Shown: positions 44,509-54,233 of the stretch, one piece after another | How the letters are laid out: each line of letters begins with the position of its first letter | Position numbering within the stretch: the first letter of the stretch is position 1 | Origin: Alphaproteobacteria bacterium | GTDB lineage: Bacteria; Pseudomonadota; Alphaproteobacteria; Caulobacterales; Caulobacteraceae | Direction: 5' to 3' | Length of the DNA stretch: 64,000 nucleotides | Assembly (NCBI GenBank): GCA_018821435.1 | Contig: JAHJME010000031.1 | Span: 1 to 64,000 of the forward strand | Notes under the pieces: model-generated | The model's input: only the letters and a program-made list of their open reading frames with translations | What the model was told of the DNA's origin: nothing | The model's database searches: none | Made by a program: the position numbers and the translations under genes

Positions 44509-46127
44509 GCGCGCCCGTCCGCCGTCACCGCGAACCCCTCGTACCCCTTCGCCGCGACCTCGGCGCACTTGTCGCGGTAGGCCGGGAAGCCGCCGATGTA
44601 AGGCATGAACACGCGGGGTTTTCCGGGCACGTTCGCGCCCATGTACCAGGAGTTGGCCTGGGGATAGACGGTCAGGTCGGCCACCTCGTTGACGTGCGCC
44701 ACCCACATCTCCTGGGCCTCTTCCGTGGCTTCGATGGCCCCGGCCTGGCGCTGGCCCATCCAGGCGATGCAGTCGGAGATCCACTCCACATGCTGCTCGA
44801 TGGACACCGCCATGTTGGACAGCACCGACGGGCTGCCCGGTCCCGTGACGATGAACAGGTTGGGGAAACCCGCCACCATCAGGCCCAGGTAGCTCTTCGG
44901 CCCCTCGGCCCAGCTGTCGCTCAAGCGCGCCCCGCCCCTGCCACGGATGCCGATCTTGCTCAGCGCCCCGGTCATGGCGTCGAAGCCGATGGCATAGACG
45001 ATGGCGTCGAACGCCTGCTCGCCCGCCGTGGTCCGTACCCCGGTCGGCGTGATCGCGGTGATCGGTGTGTCGGTCAGGTCGACCAGGCTGACGTTCGGGC
45101 GGTTGAACGTCTCGTAGTAGCCGGTGTCCACGCAGATCCGCTTCGAGCCGATGGGATAGGTCTTGGGGATCAGCTTCTCGGCGGTGACCGGATCCTTGAC
45201 CGTGCCGCGGATCTTGTCGGCCACGAACTGGACGGCGGTGTCGTTCGCGTCCTTGCTGAAGATCAAATCGCTGTAGGCGCCCAGCAGGCTGAAGCCGCCC
45301 CGGGCCCACCGCTCCTCGAACGCCGCCGTCCGCTGTTCGGGCGCGGCCTCCAGCGCCACGTCCTCCCGCTGCTGGACGGCTCGGATCGCGAAGCCGGCGT
45401 CGCGCGCCTCGCGCCGGTACTGGGCGCGATTGTTCGCCCAGTCGGCGGCGATCTGCGGATCGGTCGGATGGTTGTGCGCGGGCACGCTGAAGTTCGGCGT
45501 CCGCTGGAAGATGGTGAGGTGGGCGGCCTGGGTGGCGATCTGCGGGATCGCCTGGATGGCCGACGATCCCGTGCCGATCACCGCCACCCGCTGGCCGGCG
45601 AAATCGACGCCCTCGGGCCAGCGGTGGGTGTGATAGCTGCGGCCCGAGAAGCTCTCGGCGCCGGGCATGTCCGGCTCCTTGGCCACCGACAGGCAGCCGG
45701 TCGCCATCACCACGTGCCGGGCGCTGATCTGTTCGTCCTGGTCGGTTGTCACCGTCCAACGTCGCGCCGCGTCGTCGTAGATCGCCGCGGTGACCCTGGT
45801 CTCAAGCTGGATGCCCGAGCGCAGGGCGAACCGGTCGGCCACGTGGTTCAGATAGCGGAGCAGTTCCGGCTGGGCGGCGTAGCGCTCGCTCCACTGCCAT
45901 TCGGCGTCGAGCTCGGAGGAGAAGGAGTAGCAGTATTCCTGGCTCTCAATATCGACCCGCGCGCCGGGATAGCGGTTCCAGTACCAGGTGCCGCCCACGC
46001 TGGGTCCGGCCTCGTACACCCGCGCCGTCAGGCCCAGCGTCCGCAACCGGTGCAGCATGTAGAGCCCGGAGAAGCCGGCCCCGACGATCGCCACGTCATA
46101 GGACTCAAGTCTTGCGCCGTCCGCCAT
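44505..46127 (-). CDS. flavin-containing (Baeyer-Villiger type) monooxygenase
   Basis: A 540-residue NADPH- and FAD-dependent monooxygenase. The first Rossmann motif is GAGFSG (16-21), the Baeyer-Villiger fingerprint is FSGRSYHTHRWP (160-171), and the NADPH-binding motif is GTGSSA (185-190). YWNRYPGARVDIES is also typical of cyclohexanone-type enzymes. It inserts oxygen next to ketones to give esters or lactones. The closest hydrolase in the window (MBL, alpha/beta fold) is not adjacent, so the pathway is open. Confidence 0.94.
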   Translation of the reverse strand: MADGARLESYDVAIVGAGFSGLYMLHRLRTLGLTARVYEAGPSVGGTWYWNRYPGARVDIESQEYCYSFSSELDAEWQWSERYAAQPELLRYLNHVADRFALRSGIQLETRVTAAIYDDAARRWTVTTDQDEQISARHVVMATGCLSVAKEPDMPGAESFSGRSYHTHRWPEGVDFAGQRVAVIGTGSSAIQAIPQIATQAAHLTIFQRTPNFSVPAHNHPTDPQIAADWANNRAQYRREARDAGFAIRAVQQREDVALEAAPEQRTAAFEERWARGGFSLLGAYSDLIFSKDANDTAVQFVADKIRGTVKDPVTAEKLIPKTYPIGSKRICVDTGYYETFNRPNVSLVDLTDTPITAITPTGVRTTAGEQAFDAIVYAIGFDAMTGALSKIGIRGRGGARLSDSWAEGPKSYLGLMVAGFPNLFIVTGPGSPSVLSNMAVSIEQHVEWISDCIAWMGQRQAGAIEATEEAQEMWVAHVNEVADLTVYPQANSWYMGANVPGKPRVFMPYIGGFPAYRDKCAEVAAKGYEGFAVTADGRA

Positions 46128-46193
46128 CGTCGTCCTCCCAGACCGTCTCTTGTTTTGCGGCCAGGATAGCGGAGTTACGCCAGAACAGGAAAA

Positions 46194-46217
46194 GGGCGCA
46201 GTCGGATGACTGCGCCC
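46194..46217 (-). terminator. intrinsic terminator, minus strand
   Basis: A perfect 10-bp stem (GGGCGCAGTC/GACTGCGCCC) with a 4-base loop, followed on the minus strand by TTTTCCTG. It ends the Pro/Ala-rich membrane protein gene 30 bases upstream. Confidence 0.85.
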
Positions 46218-46247
46218 TCGGCCTAACGGTCTATGTCTGCGGCCCGC

Positions 46248-47087
46248 TTACTGGGGCGGGGTGGCGGTCTCGGGCTGCGGCGCCTCGGTCGCGGGCTCCG
46301 GCGCCACGGTCGGCGGCGTCGCCGGAACGGCGGCGGGCGCCTCGCTGGCCGGCGGCAGCGCGATCAGCGGCGGATTGACCTGCGTCGGAGCCGTCGTGCC
46401 CGGCGTGGCCGAGTACGGCTGCGGACCATCCGGCAGCACCGCGGTGGTGCTGGCGTTGACGCCGGTCTCACCCGCGCTGGGCGCGGCGGCGGCCGGGCGG
46501 GCGCGAGCGGTTGTGCGGGCGGCCGGAACCGAAACGCTGGGGCTCTCGACGCGGGGCGGGGCGGGCGGCGGCAGGGCCTCGTTCGCCGCCATCTGGGCCG
46601 GCGGCGCGATCGGGGTCAGCGGCGCCGCGGCCATCTCGCTGGTGGTCGCCGAACCGGCGGCCAGTTCCGGCACGCCTTCCGGCGCACGGCTCATGTACCA
46701 GCCACCGGCGGCCAGGGCGCCCAGGCCGACGACGGCCGCGGCGATGGCGGCCGGGGCCACGCTGTTCGACTTCGCCGCGCGCACGTTGCGCGTCCCGCCG
46801 ATCGGCGCCGCGAGGCCCACGGGCTCATCCGCCACGAAGGTCTTCTCGGGGGTGCTGATCGGGCGATCCAGCGCCATCGGCGCCTCGTAGTCCCGTTCCG
46901 CCGCGAAGCTGCGCGGCTCGGGGGTCACGACGGTGGTCACGATCGGGGCGGCGGGGGCGGCGGTCTTGCGGCCGCCGAAGCCCTTGCGCTTGCGGTTACG
47001 GTCCCACACCGGCTGGGCGGCGAACATCACGCCTTCCTGGTCGGTGATCGGATTTTCAGACTCACGTCCGTTGAAGTCCATCGACAT
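46248..47087 (-). CDS. single-span membrane protein with Pro/Ala-rich C-terminus
   Basis: A 279-residue protein from the ATG at 47087, preceded by GGAGGGACAACAG; an ATG at 47147 lacks such a site. A basic N-terminal region (RNRKRKGFGGRK), a membrane helix near residue 115-135 (AAIAAAVVGLGALAAGG) and a long low-complexity Pro/Ala/Thr/Glu-rich tail ending ETATPPQ suggest a cytoplasmic head anchored to a periplasmic extended arm. No known family. The upstream gap contains an imperfect palindrome. Confidence 0.72.
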   Translation of the reverse strand: MSMDFNGRESENPITDQEGVMFAAQPVWDRNRKRKGFGGRKTAAPAAPIVTTVVTPEPRSFAAERDYEAPMALDRPISTPEKTFVADEPVGLAAPIGGTRNVRAAKSNSVAPAAIAAAVVGLGALAAGGWYMSRAPEGVPELAAGSATTSEMAAAPLTPIAPPAQMAANEALPPPAPPRVESPSVSVPAARTTARARPAAAAPSAGETGVNASTTAVLPDGPQPYSATPGTTAPTQVNPPLIALPPASEAPAAVPATPPTVAPEPATEAPQPETATPPQ

Positions 47088-47149
47088 CTGTTGTCCCTCC
47101 AAGGATCTGTCGGCGAAACAAACGGTGTTATTGCCAAGGGGTTCCAATT

Positions 47150-47176
47150 AAGCTGAGCCGACATACGGCTGAGCTT
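47150..47176. promoter_or_regulatory. imperfect palindrome in divergent promoter region
   Basis: AAGCTGAGCCG (47150-47160) and CGGCTGAGCTT (47166-47176) form an inverted repeat around ACATA with one mismatched pair per arm. It sits between the membrane-protein gene and the acyl-CoA synthetase gene and could be an operator; the binding protein is unknown. Confidence 0.4.
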
Positions 47177-47342
47177 GCCATTACCTGAACGCATCATCGA
47201 ATTCTGAACCAAATACCGACACGCCAGCGCCACAATCGGCCGCGCCCGCAAAAACGTCCGCCGTTGTCGCTTCTCCCTTGCAGCGGCGCTTGACCGCCAC
47301 GACCGGCTCTCGCCAAGGTCAACGCCGCGACTGGAGGTGCGG

Positions 47343-49133
47343 ATGCGGCTCAATGCCAGGATCAAACGCGATTGGCGGTTCTGGAAAGGGCTGAGCAGGA
47401 CCCTGAAGCGGGTCAAGACCATTGCCCGGGACTCCGACAACCTGATTTGCGATGACCTCCAGGCGGCGGTCGAACAGTGGCGCAACAACCCCGCCATGAC
47501 GTTCGAAGGCCGCACGGTGACCTATGGCGAGCTCGACGCCATGGCCAATCGCTACGCCCACTGGGCCAAGGGTGTGAACCTGCGCCGCGGCCAGACCGTG
47601 GCGCTGTTCATGCCCAACCGGCTGGAATATTTCGCCGTCTGGTACGGCCTGTCCAAGGTCGGCGTGGTCACCGCGCTGATAAACAACCAGCTCTCCGGGC
47701 TGCCGCTGGCCCACTGCCTGAACATCGCCGGCGCCAACCACGTCATCGTCGACGTCGACACCTCGCCGATCTTCGAACAGGCCAAGGCGTCGCTGGAACG
47801 GCCCATGCAGCAATGGATCCTGGGCCCGGCCCAGGGCGACCAGCGCGATCTGGTCCAGGCGCTGAAGAGCTGCAGCCAGTTGCCGCCCGACCGCTCGGTG
47901 CGCGAGGACATGGTCGCCGGCGACACCGCCCTGCTGATCTTCACCTCCGGCACCACCGGCCTGCCCAAGGCCGCGCGCATCACCCACATGCGCGCGCAGC
48001 TCTACATGCGCGGTTTCGCCGGCTCGACGGGGGCCACGGCGAAGGACCGCATCTATGTGACCCTGCCGCTCTACCACGCCACCGGCGGTCTCTGCGCCCT
48101 GGGCGCGGCGTTCCTGAACGGGGGTTCGGTGGTGCTGCGGCGCAAGTTCTCGGCCACCCATTTCTGGCCCGAGATCATCGACCAGGGCTGCACGATGTTC
48201 GTCTACATCGGCGAGCTGTGCCGCTACCTGGTGAACCACGACGCCAGCGAGGACGAGACCCGGCACAAGATCCGCATGGCCTTCGGCAACGGCCTGCGCC
48301 CCGACATCTGGCCGGCGATGAAGCAGCGCTTCCGCATCCCGGAGATCCTGGAGTTCTACGGCTCCACCGAGGGCAATGTGTCGATGTTCAATTTCGACGG
48401 CCGGGAAGGGGCTATCGGCCGGATTCCGAAGTGGCTGCGCAAACGGTTCAATTCGCGCCTGGTGCAGTACGATGTCGAACGCGAAGAGGTGGTTCGGGGA
48501 ACCGACGGGCTATGCATCGAGTGCGGGCCGGGTCAGGTCGGCCAGTGCCTCGGCATGATCAACGGCGGCGATGTCCGCTCCGAGTTCGTGGGCTACCTCG
48601 ATAAGGCCGCGTCCGAGAAGAAGGTCCTGCAGAACGTCTTCGCCCGGGGCGACGCCTGGTTCGCCACCGGCGACCTGATGAAGATGGACGCCGACGGCTA
48701 CTTCTATTTCGTCGACCGGATTGGCGACACCTTCCGCTGGAAGGGCGAGAACGTCTCGACCAACGAGGTGGCCGAACGAATCCAGGTCTTCCCCGGCATC
48801 GACCAGGCCAATGTCTATGGCGTGGAGGTCGAGGGCGCGGACGGCCGGGCCGGCATGGCGGCCCTGGTGGTCGACGGCGCGTTCGACGCCCAGGCGTTCG
48901 GGGAGCATGTCGCCCGCGAGCTGCCGGCCTATGCCCAACCGCTGTTCGTGCGGATCCTGCCGGCGCTGGACACCACCGGCACCTTCAAGATCCGCAAGAT
49001 GGACCTGGTGGCCGACGGCTACGATCCGGCGAAGATCAAGGGGCCGCTGTTCTTCCACGACCCGAAGAAGGGCTATGTGAAGATCACCAAGTCGGTGTTC
49101 GACAAGCTCACGGCCGGCGCGTTGAAGTTCTAG
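47343..49133 (+). CDS. long/very-long-chain acyl-CoA synthetase (FATP-like)
   Basis: A 596-residue AMP-forming synthetase. The P-loop-like motif is TSGTTGLPKAARITH, followed by EFYGSTEGN and the late DRIGDTFRWKGENVSTNEVA, where family members place the adenylate-hinge residues. The N-terminus (KRDWRFWKGLSRTLKRVKTI) fits the FATP/very-long-chain branch. It activates fatty acids to CoA thioesters. The ATG at 47343 is chosen over a GTG at 47337. Preceding palindrome may control it. Confidence 0.93.
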   Translation: MRLNARIKRDWRFWKGLSRTLKRVKTIARDSDNLICDDLQAAVEQWRNNPAMTFEGRTVTYGELDAMANRYAHWAKGVNLRRGQTVALFMPNRLEYFAVWYGLSKVGVVTALINNQLSGLPLAHCLNIAGANHVIVDVDTSPIFEQAKASLERPMQQWILGPAQGDQRDLVQALKSCSQLPPDRSVREDMVAGDTALLIFTSGTTGLPKAARITHMRAQLYMRGFAGSTGATAKDRIYVTLPLYHATGGLCALGAAFLNGGSVVLRRKFSATHFWPEIIDQGCTMFVYIGELCRYLVNHDASEDETRHKIRMAFGNGLRPDIWPAMKQRFRIPEILEFYGSTEGNVSMFNFDGREGAIGRIPKWLRKRFNSRLVQYDVEREEVVRGTDGLCIECGPGQVGQCLGMINGGDVRSEFVGYLDKAASEKKVLQNVFARGDAWFATGDLMKMDADGYFYFVDRIGDTFRWKGENVSTNEVAERIQVFPGIDQANVYGVEVEGADGRAGMAALVVDGAFDAQAFGEHVARELPAYAQPLFVRILPALDTTGTFKIRKMDLVADGYDPAKIKGPLFFHDPKKGYVKITKSVFDKLTAGALKF

Positions 49134-49175
49134 CAGCTCCACGGCGACACAACGCCCGTTGCCGCATGCTCGGGG

Positions 49176-49204
49176 AAAAGTACTTTACATCACAAAGTGC
49201 TTTT
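49176..49204. promoter_or_regulatory. putative autoregulatory operator over promoter
   Basis: AAAAGTACTTT (49176-49186) and AAAGTGCTTTT (49194-49204) are inverted copies, one mismatch, 7-base spacer, located 33 bases before a membrane-protein gene whose partner encodes a winged-helix regulator. A -35-like TTTACA at 49184-49189 lies inside it, so binding would block transcription. Confidence 0.6.
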
Positions 49205-49236
49205 CATAGAACCGCCGCACACCACGGAGCGGCCCC

Positions 49237-49845
49237 ATGACCGACCAGAACCAATCGCTGCGCGACGACATCGCCTTCCTGCGCGACCTTGCCGAGGCCG
49301 GCCGCGACCGGCCGATGATCGGCGGCTCGATCCTGCTGATGGTGGGATCGATCTTCGGCGTGGCCAGCCTCGTCGTCTGGTATCTGGCCAGCGTCCGGGG
49401 CCTGGGCGGGGTGATGTACAGCATCGTCTGGGGTTTCGCGTTCGTCCTCTATATGGCCTTCCTGATCCCCCTGTTGCGGCGGCTGCCCAAGACGGCCGGC
49501 GCATCCCAGGCGGCTGCGGGCGTCGCCTGGTCCGCCGTCGGGTTGGCGATCTTCGTGGTCTTCGTCAGCCTGTGGGTGCTGAGCTATCGGCTCCACATTC
49601 CCAACCTGATGCTGGTGTTCCCCAGCATCCTGATGGGGCTCTACGGCGCGAGCTGGTTCGTGGCCGCGACCCTCCTTCGGCAGCGTTGGCTGCACCTCAT
49701 CGCGGTCGCGTCCTTCGGCATGGCGTTGGTCAACGCCTGGTTCGCCTCGGGACACACCGTCTGGCTGATATACGGCGTCAGCCTGCTGGCCCTGCTCGCC
49801 GCGCCCGGCTTCGTGCTGATGCGCCAGGGTCGGACGGCGGCCTGA
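49237..49845 (+). CDS. six-span membrane protein, unknown function
   Basis: A 202-residue integral membrane protein with a short hydrophilic N-terminus (MTDQNQSLRDDIAFLRDLAE) and about six membrane helices (ILLMVGSIFGVASLVVWYL, IVWGFAFVLYMAFLIPLL, AIFVVFVSLWVLSY and others). No transporter signature is seen. It is 2 bases before a winged-helix regulator gene, and this membrane-protein/regulator pairing is common in Gram-negative genomes; the regulator probably controls the pair. Confidence 0.82.
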   Translation: MTDQNQSLRDDIAFLRDLAEAGRDRPMIGGSILLMVGSIFGVASLVVWYLASVRGLGGVMYSIVWGFAFVLYMAFLIPLLRRLPKTAGASQAAAGVAWSAVGLAIFVVFVSLWVLSYRLHIPNLMLVFPSILMGLYGASWFVAATLLRQRWLHLIAVASFGMALVNAWFASGHTVWLIYGVSLLALLAAPGFVLMRQGRTAA

Positions 49846-49847
49846 TC

Positions 49848-50153
49848 ATGGCCGACGACTTCGATATCGAACGCATCGACGAGGTCATCCACGGCAGGCT
49901 CCGGCTGGGCGTGATGGCCTACCTTTCCAGCGGCGGCATGGCGGACTTCAACGAACTCAAAGCCCGCCTCCAGGCAACCGACGGCAACCTCTCCGTCCAT
50001 CTGCGCAAGCTTGAGGACGCCGGCTACGTCGCCATCGACAAGAGCTTCGTCGGCAAGAAGCCCCTGACCCGCGTCGCCCTCACCGAAACCGGCCGCACCG
50101 CCTTCGTCCAGTATCTGGACGCCATGGCCCGGCTCGTGAACCCGAACCCCTAA
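49848..50153 (+). CDS. winged-helix transcriptional regulator
   Basis: A 101-residue DNA-binding protein of the small MarR/PadR-like winged-helix class. The recognition region is FNELKARLQATDGNLSVHLR, with a wing KSFVGKKPLTRVALTETG. The sequence is short, so no separate effector domain exists. It lies 2 bases after the membrane-protein gene and 12 before an alpha/beta hydrolase gene. An AAAGTACTTT palindrome precedes the operon and is its likely site. Confidence 0.88.
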   Translation: MADDFDIERIDEVIHGRLRLGVMAYLSSGGMADFNELKARLQATDGNLSVHLRKLEDAGYVAIDKSFVGKKPLTRVALTETGRTAFVQYLDAMARLVNPNP

Positions 50154-50165
50154 GGACCCTCTCAC

Positions 50166-51080
50166 ATGCTGAAAGCCCTCCTCGGCGGCCTGACCGCCGC
50201 GATGATCCTTGCTGCCCCGGCCACGGCCACGCCGAAGGACCCCAACAAGCTGTTCTCCGACTCGAAGATCGTGGTCCGCGACCGGTTCTCGGTCGAGGTG
50301 GCGGGCAAGGGGCCGGACATCGTCTTCATCCCCGGCCTCACCTCGGGCCGCGCGACCTGGAAGGCCTCGGCGGACCGGCTGCGCGCGACCCACCGGGTGC
50401 ACCTGATCCAGATCGCCGGGTTCGCCGGCGAGCCCGCTCGGGCCAATAAGGACGGCGATGTGTTCGTGCCCACGGCCGAGGCCATCGACGCCTACCTGGT
50501 CGATCGGAAGCTGGGGCCGGTGACGGTGGTCGGCCATTCGCTGGGCGGCTCGATGGCGCTCTATCTCGCCCAGAAGCATCCCGAGCACGTGAAGCGCGTC
50601 ATGGTCGTGGATTCCATGCCCTTCCTCGCCCAGATGTTCGGCGGCGCGCAGATGACGCCGGAGAGCGCCAAGCCGATGGCCACGGCCATGCGCGACGGCA
50701 TGGCCCAGGGCGGCGAGACCTACGCCGCCGGCTTGAAGCGTCAGATCGGCCAGATGGCGAAGGGCGACGCCGACAAGCAGATGATCACCGACTGGGGGCT
50801 GACCAGCGATCCCACGGTCGCCGGCCGCGCCATGTACGACTTGCTGCTGCTGGACCAGCGCCCGGGCTTGAGCCAGACCAAGGTCCCGCTCACCGTGGTC
50901 TATCCCGACAATGCGCCGGCCGGCGCCAAGGCGGGCATGATGGATGGCTACTACGCCGGGGCCTATAAGCCGGCCCCGGCCGTGACCCTCAAGCGGGTCG
51001 ATGCGTCGCTTCATTTCGTGATGCTGGACCAGCCCCAGGCCTTCGCCGAGGCGCTCGACGCCTTTCTGTCGCAGCCCTAG
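50166..51080 (+). CDS. secreted alpha/beta hydrolase
   Basis: A 304-residue exported hydrolase. The signal peptide (MLKALLGGLTAAMILAAPATA) precedes an alpha/beta fold: VFIPGLTSGRATW, the nucleophile elbow GHSLGGS, a cap region, and a late His in DASLHFVMLDQP. Catalytic Ser and His are therefore present; the acid is probably the Asp in YPDNAPA. Substrate is unknown. Twelve bases separate it from the regulator gene, so it may belong to the same transcript. Confidence 0.9.
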   Translation: MLKALLGGLTAAMILAAPATATPKDPNKLFSDSKIVVRDRFSVEVAGKGPDIVFIPGLTSGRATWKASADRLRATHRVHLIQIAGFAGEPARANKDGDVFVPTAEAIDAYLVDRKLGPVTVVGHSLGGSMALYLAQKHPEHVKRVMVVDSMPFLAQMFGGAQMTPESAKPMATAMRDGMAQGGETYAAGLKRQIGQMAKGDADKQMITDWGLTSDPTVAGRAMYDLLLLDQRPGLSQTKVPLTVVYPDNAPAGAKAGMMDGYYAGAYKPAPAVTLKRVDASLHFVMLDQPQAFAEALDAFLSQP

Positions 51081-51122
51081 GCGCTCTCGCGAGACGGGGG
51101 AATCCAGCCTATATCGGCAGGT

Positions 51123-53000
51123 ATGCTGGAAGCCCCCCCTCCGCCCTCGAGTGAGGCCGCGCCCCTGAAGGGCGCCGCGCTCATCAAGGACGAGGTCAAG
51201 CGCCTGCCCGACCGTCCCGGCGTCTATCGGATGATGGGCGAGGACGGCGAGGTGCTCTACGTCGGCAAGGCGCGCTCGCTCAAGAAGCGGGTGATCCAGT
51301 ACGCCCAGGGCCGCTTCCACACCCAGCGCATCGCCCACATGGTCGACCTGACGCGCTCGATGGAGTTCGTCACCACCCGCACCGAGACCGACGCCCTGCT
51401 GCTCGAGATCAACCTGATCAAGCAGCTGAAGCCGCGCTTCAACGTCCTGCTGCGCGACGACAAGAGCTTCCCCGAGATCGTCATTCGTCGCGAGCACCCG
51501 GCCGCCCAACTGCGCAAGCACCGCGGCGCCCACACCATAAAGGGCGACTACTTCGGCCCCTTCGCCAGCGCGCACTCGGTGACCAAGACCCTGAACACCC
51601 TGCAGAAAGCGTTCCTGCTGCGCTCCTGCTCGGACAGCGTCTACGAGAGCCGCACCCGGCCTTGCATGCTGCACCAGATCAAGCGGTGCGCTGCGCCCTG
51701 CACCGGCCTCATCGCCCTGGACGACTACGCCGGGCTGGTGGACCAGGCCGAGGATTTCCTGCGCGGCAAATCCCGCAAGGTGATGCAGCGCCTCTCCGAG
51801 AGCATGCAAGCCGCCTCCGACGACATGGAGTTCGAGCTGGCGGCGCGCCTGCGCGACCGCATCCGCGCCCTGGCCTCGGTGGCCCAGGAGCAGCAGATCA
51901 ATCCGGAGACCCTGGAAGAGGCCGACGTCTTCGCGCTCCACGCCGAGGGCGGCCAGGCCTGTGTGCAGGTGTTCTTCTTCCGCGCCGGCCAGAACTGGGG
52001 CAACCGGGCCTACTTCCCCCGTGTGGACCGGAGCGACGAAGACCTCGACATCATGGGCGCCTTCCTGGGCCAGTTCTACGACGACAAGCCGATCCCCAAG
52101 GTGGTGCTGGTCAACATCCTGCCCGCCGAGCAGGCGCTGTTGCAGGAGGCCTTCGCCCAGAAGTCCGGCCGCAAGGTCGAGATCTCCCGGCCTCAGCGTG
52201 GCGAGAAGAAGCAGCTGGTCGAGCACGCCTTCAACAATGCGCGCGAGGCGCTGGGTCGGAAGATGGCCGAAAGCTCGGCCCAGTCGAAGCTGCTGGCCGG
52301 CGTCTGCGAGGCGTTCGGCCTGGAGACCCAGCCCGAGCGGATCGAAGTCTACGACAACAGCCACATCATGGGCACGAACGCCGTCGGCGGCATGATCGTC
52401 GCCGGGCCCGAGGGCTTCCAGAAGAGCCAGTACCGCAAGTTCAATATCAAGAGCACCGAGATCACCCCCGGCGACGACTTCGGGATGATGAAGGAGGTGC
52501 TGCGCCGCCGCTTCGCCCGTCTGGTGAAGGAAGAGGAGGAAGGTGAGGGCGCCATCCGTCCCGACCTGGTGCTGATCGACGGCGGCGCCGGTCAGATCGC
52601 GGCGGTGATGGAGGTCATGGCCGACCTGGGCGTCGACGACATCCCGGTCGTCGGGGTGGCCAAGGGGCTGGATCGCGACGCCGGGATGGAGCGCTTCTTC
52701 ATCCCCGGCAAGGAGCCGTTCCGCTTCGATCACAAGTCGCCGGTGCTCTACTACCTGCAGCGCCTGCGCGACGAAGCCCACCGCTTCGCCATCGGCACCC
52801 ACCGCGCGCGCCGCGCCATCGATATGAAGAAGAACCCGCTCGACGAGATCGACGGGATCGGCCCCGGCAAGAAGCGCGCCCTGCTGCACGCCTTCGGATC
52901 GGCGCGCGGCGTCAGCCGGGCCAGCGTCGACGACCTGGCGAAGGTCGAGGGCGTGTCCGAGCCCCTGGCCCAGCGGGTGTACGACCACTTCCGGAAGTAG
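51123..53000 (+). CDS. uvrC: excinuclease ABC subunit C
   Basis: A 625-residue nucleotide-excision repair endonuclease acting with UvrA and UvrB. The N-terminal GIY-YIG domain has [23 protein letters not shown] motif lies near residues 210-250, the RNase H-like second nuclease domain begins with [15 protein letters not shown], and the C-terminal helix-hairpin-helix domain includes [13 protein letters not shown] and [12 protein letters not shown]. Full length. In many proteobacteria pgsA follows directly; here three genes intervene. Confidence 0.98.
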   Translation: MLEAPPPPSSEAAPLKGAALIKDEVKRLPDRPGVYRMMGEDGEVLYVGKARSLKKRVIQYAQGRFHTQRIAHMVDLTRSMEFVTTRTETDALLLEINLIKQLKPRFNVLLRDDKSFPEIVIRREHPAAQLRKHRGAHTIKGDYFGPFASAHSVTKTLNTLQKAFLLRSCSDSVYESRTRPCMLHQIKRCAAPCTGLIALDDYAGLVDQAEDFLRGKSRKVMQRLSESMQAASDDMEFELAARLRDRIRALASVAQEQQINPETLEEADVFALHAEGGQACVQVFFFRAGQNWGNRAYFPRVDRSDEDLDIMGAFLGQFYDDKPIPKVVLVNILPAEQALLQEAFAQKSGRKVEISRPQRGEKKQLVEHAFNNAREALGRKMAESSAQSKLLAGVCEAFGLETQPERIEVYDNSHIMGTNAVGGMIVAGPEGFQKSQYRKFNIKSTEITPGDDFGMMKEVLRRRFARLVKEEEEGEGAIRPDLVLIDGGAGQIAAVMEVMADLGVDDIPVVGVAKGLDRDAGMERFFIPGKEPFRFDHKSPVLYYLQRLRDEAHRFAIGTHRARRAIDMKKNPLDEIDGIGPGKKRALLHAFGSARGVSRASVDDLAKVEGVSEPLAQRVYDHFRK

Positions 53001-53007
53001 GCCCGGC

Positions 53008-53433
53008 ATGTTGCGGGCCGTCTCGCTGCTGCTCCCCGCGCTGATCCCGTCGTGGCGGTTCTTCGACGCGATCGGCCCGTCGCCCCGCGTCGAATACGCC
53101 CTGCTGCCGGCGGCCGACGCCGCCCCCCGTCCCTGGCGCGAGTTCCGGCCCCGGCCGGCGCACCTGTCGCTCGCCGCGATGCTGGGCCGGCTGGTCTGGA
53201 ATCCGCGCTGGAACGAGACGCTCTTCCTGGTGAGCTGCGCCGAACGGCTGATGGACCAGCCGACCGCCCACAGCGAGGACGAGATCTTCCGGCGCATCGA
53301 CGCCGACGTCGGCGGCGCGGCGTCGCAGCCCTGGCTCTGCTTCCGCCTGGTCTTCCTGAGCCGTGAGGGCGACGCGATCACGCGGGACGTGCTGTTCCAG
53401 TCCGAACCGCGACGGCGAGCGGACGTCGCATGA
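53008..53433 (+). CDS. HTTM-associated protein, unknown function
   Basis: A 141-residue protein 7 bases after uvrC. Its N-terminus PALIPSWRFFDAIGPSPRVE resembles the P-x-W-x-F-F-A-P-x-P-x-x-x-Y pattern of proteins encoded beside HTTM membrane proteins. There is a short hydrophobic N-terminal stretch but no clear signal peptide. The middle is Arg/Pro-rich. It overlaps the HTTM-like gene by 4 bases (ATGA). Function is unknown; the pair probably works together at the membrane. Confidence 0.7.
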   Translation: MLRAVSLLLPALIPSWRFFDAIGPSPRVEYALLPAADAAPRPWREFRPRPAHLSLAAMLGRLVWNPRWNETLFLVSCAERLMDQPTAHSEDEIFRRIDADVGGAASQPWLCFRLVFLSREGDAITRDVLFQSEPRRRADVA

Positions 53434-54110
53434 GCTTCGAGACCGCCGTCCGCCTCACGGAAGTGCTGCTGTCGCTGGCGCTGATCCAGCAGAGCCTGGA
53501 GCATCTGCGGGGCCAGCCGGCCGAACGCGCGCTGTTCCTGGCCCGGGCGGCGCTGTGCCTGCTGGTCATCCTGGGCGTGGCCTCGCCGTGGCCGCTGGTG
53601 GGTCTGGCGATGCTGTCGCTGCTGATCCTTCAGCGTTTCCATGGTCCGTACAACGGCGGTAGCGACCGCATGGGCCTGCTGGCGCTCTGGTGCCTGACGC
53701 TGTCCCAGCTGATGCCGAGCCAGGCGTGGCGCGAAGTCGTCTTCGGCTATCTGGGCCTGCAGCTCGTGCTGTCCTACCTCATCGCCGGGGGGGTGAAGAT
53801 CGTGAACCCGGACTGGCGGAGCGGCCGGGCCCTGCGCGACGTGTTCCAGTTCTCCGCCTATCCGGTGAGCGAGCATCTGCGGCGCTGGGCGGACCGGCCG
53901 CGCGCGATGCTGGCCATGTCGTGGGCCGTCATGCTGTTCGAGCTGGCGTTTCCGCTGACCTTGCTGTCTCAGCCGGTGCTGGTCGTTGGGCTCGTCGTCG
54001 CGGCGACGTTCCACCTGGCCAACGCCTGCCTGTTCGGGCTGAACCGGTTCTTCTGGACCTGGCTCGCGGTCTATCCGGCGATCCTGTGGCTGCAGGACAG
54101 GCTGTTCTGA
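53430..54110 (+). CDS. HTTM-like membrane protein
   Basis: A 226-residue protein with about six membrane helices. The NGGSDRM segment (about 71-77), SYLIAGGVKIVNPDWRSG and the late ATFHLANACLFGLNRFFWTW block match the HTTM (horizontally transferred transmembrane) domain, related to the membrane part of vitamin K-dependent gamma-carboxylase. It lacks the large C-terminal lumenal domain of true carboxylases, so it is the short form. It forms a unit with the overlapping upstream gene and separates uvrC from pgsA. Confidence 0.8.
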   Translation: MSFETAVRLTEVLLSLALIQQSLEHLRGQPAERALFLARAALCLLVILGVASPWPLVGLAMLSLLILQRFHGPYNGGSDRMGLLALWCLTLSQLMPSQAWREVVFGYLGLQLVLSYLIAGGVKIVNPDWRSGRALRDVFQFSAYPVSEHLRRWADRPRAMLAMSWAVMLFELAFPLTLLSQPVLVVGLVVAATFHLANACLFGLNRFFWTWLAVYPAILWLQDRLF

Positions 54111-54233
54111 ACGGGCCGCTCTGCACATCCGCAGAACCCACCCGCAAACACGCCGATTTCTCATGCGATCCATGTCGCATATCCATCCTCTGGCGCGTCC
54201 TTGGGGCGTAGATCGCTTCGAGGAGACAGACCG

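Noticed and set aside
53430..54110. Full vitamin K-dependent gamma-carboxylase
   Set aside because: Only the HTTM-like membrane part is present; the large C-terminal domain and catalytic Lys region are missing.
49641..54173. A 1510-codon open frame antisense to the hydrolase and uvrC genes
   Set aside because: It is low-complexity, rich in Gly/Ala/Arg/His/Gln and opposite genes with clear domains; long antisense frames are expected when codon third positions are almost all G or C.
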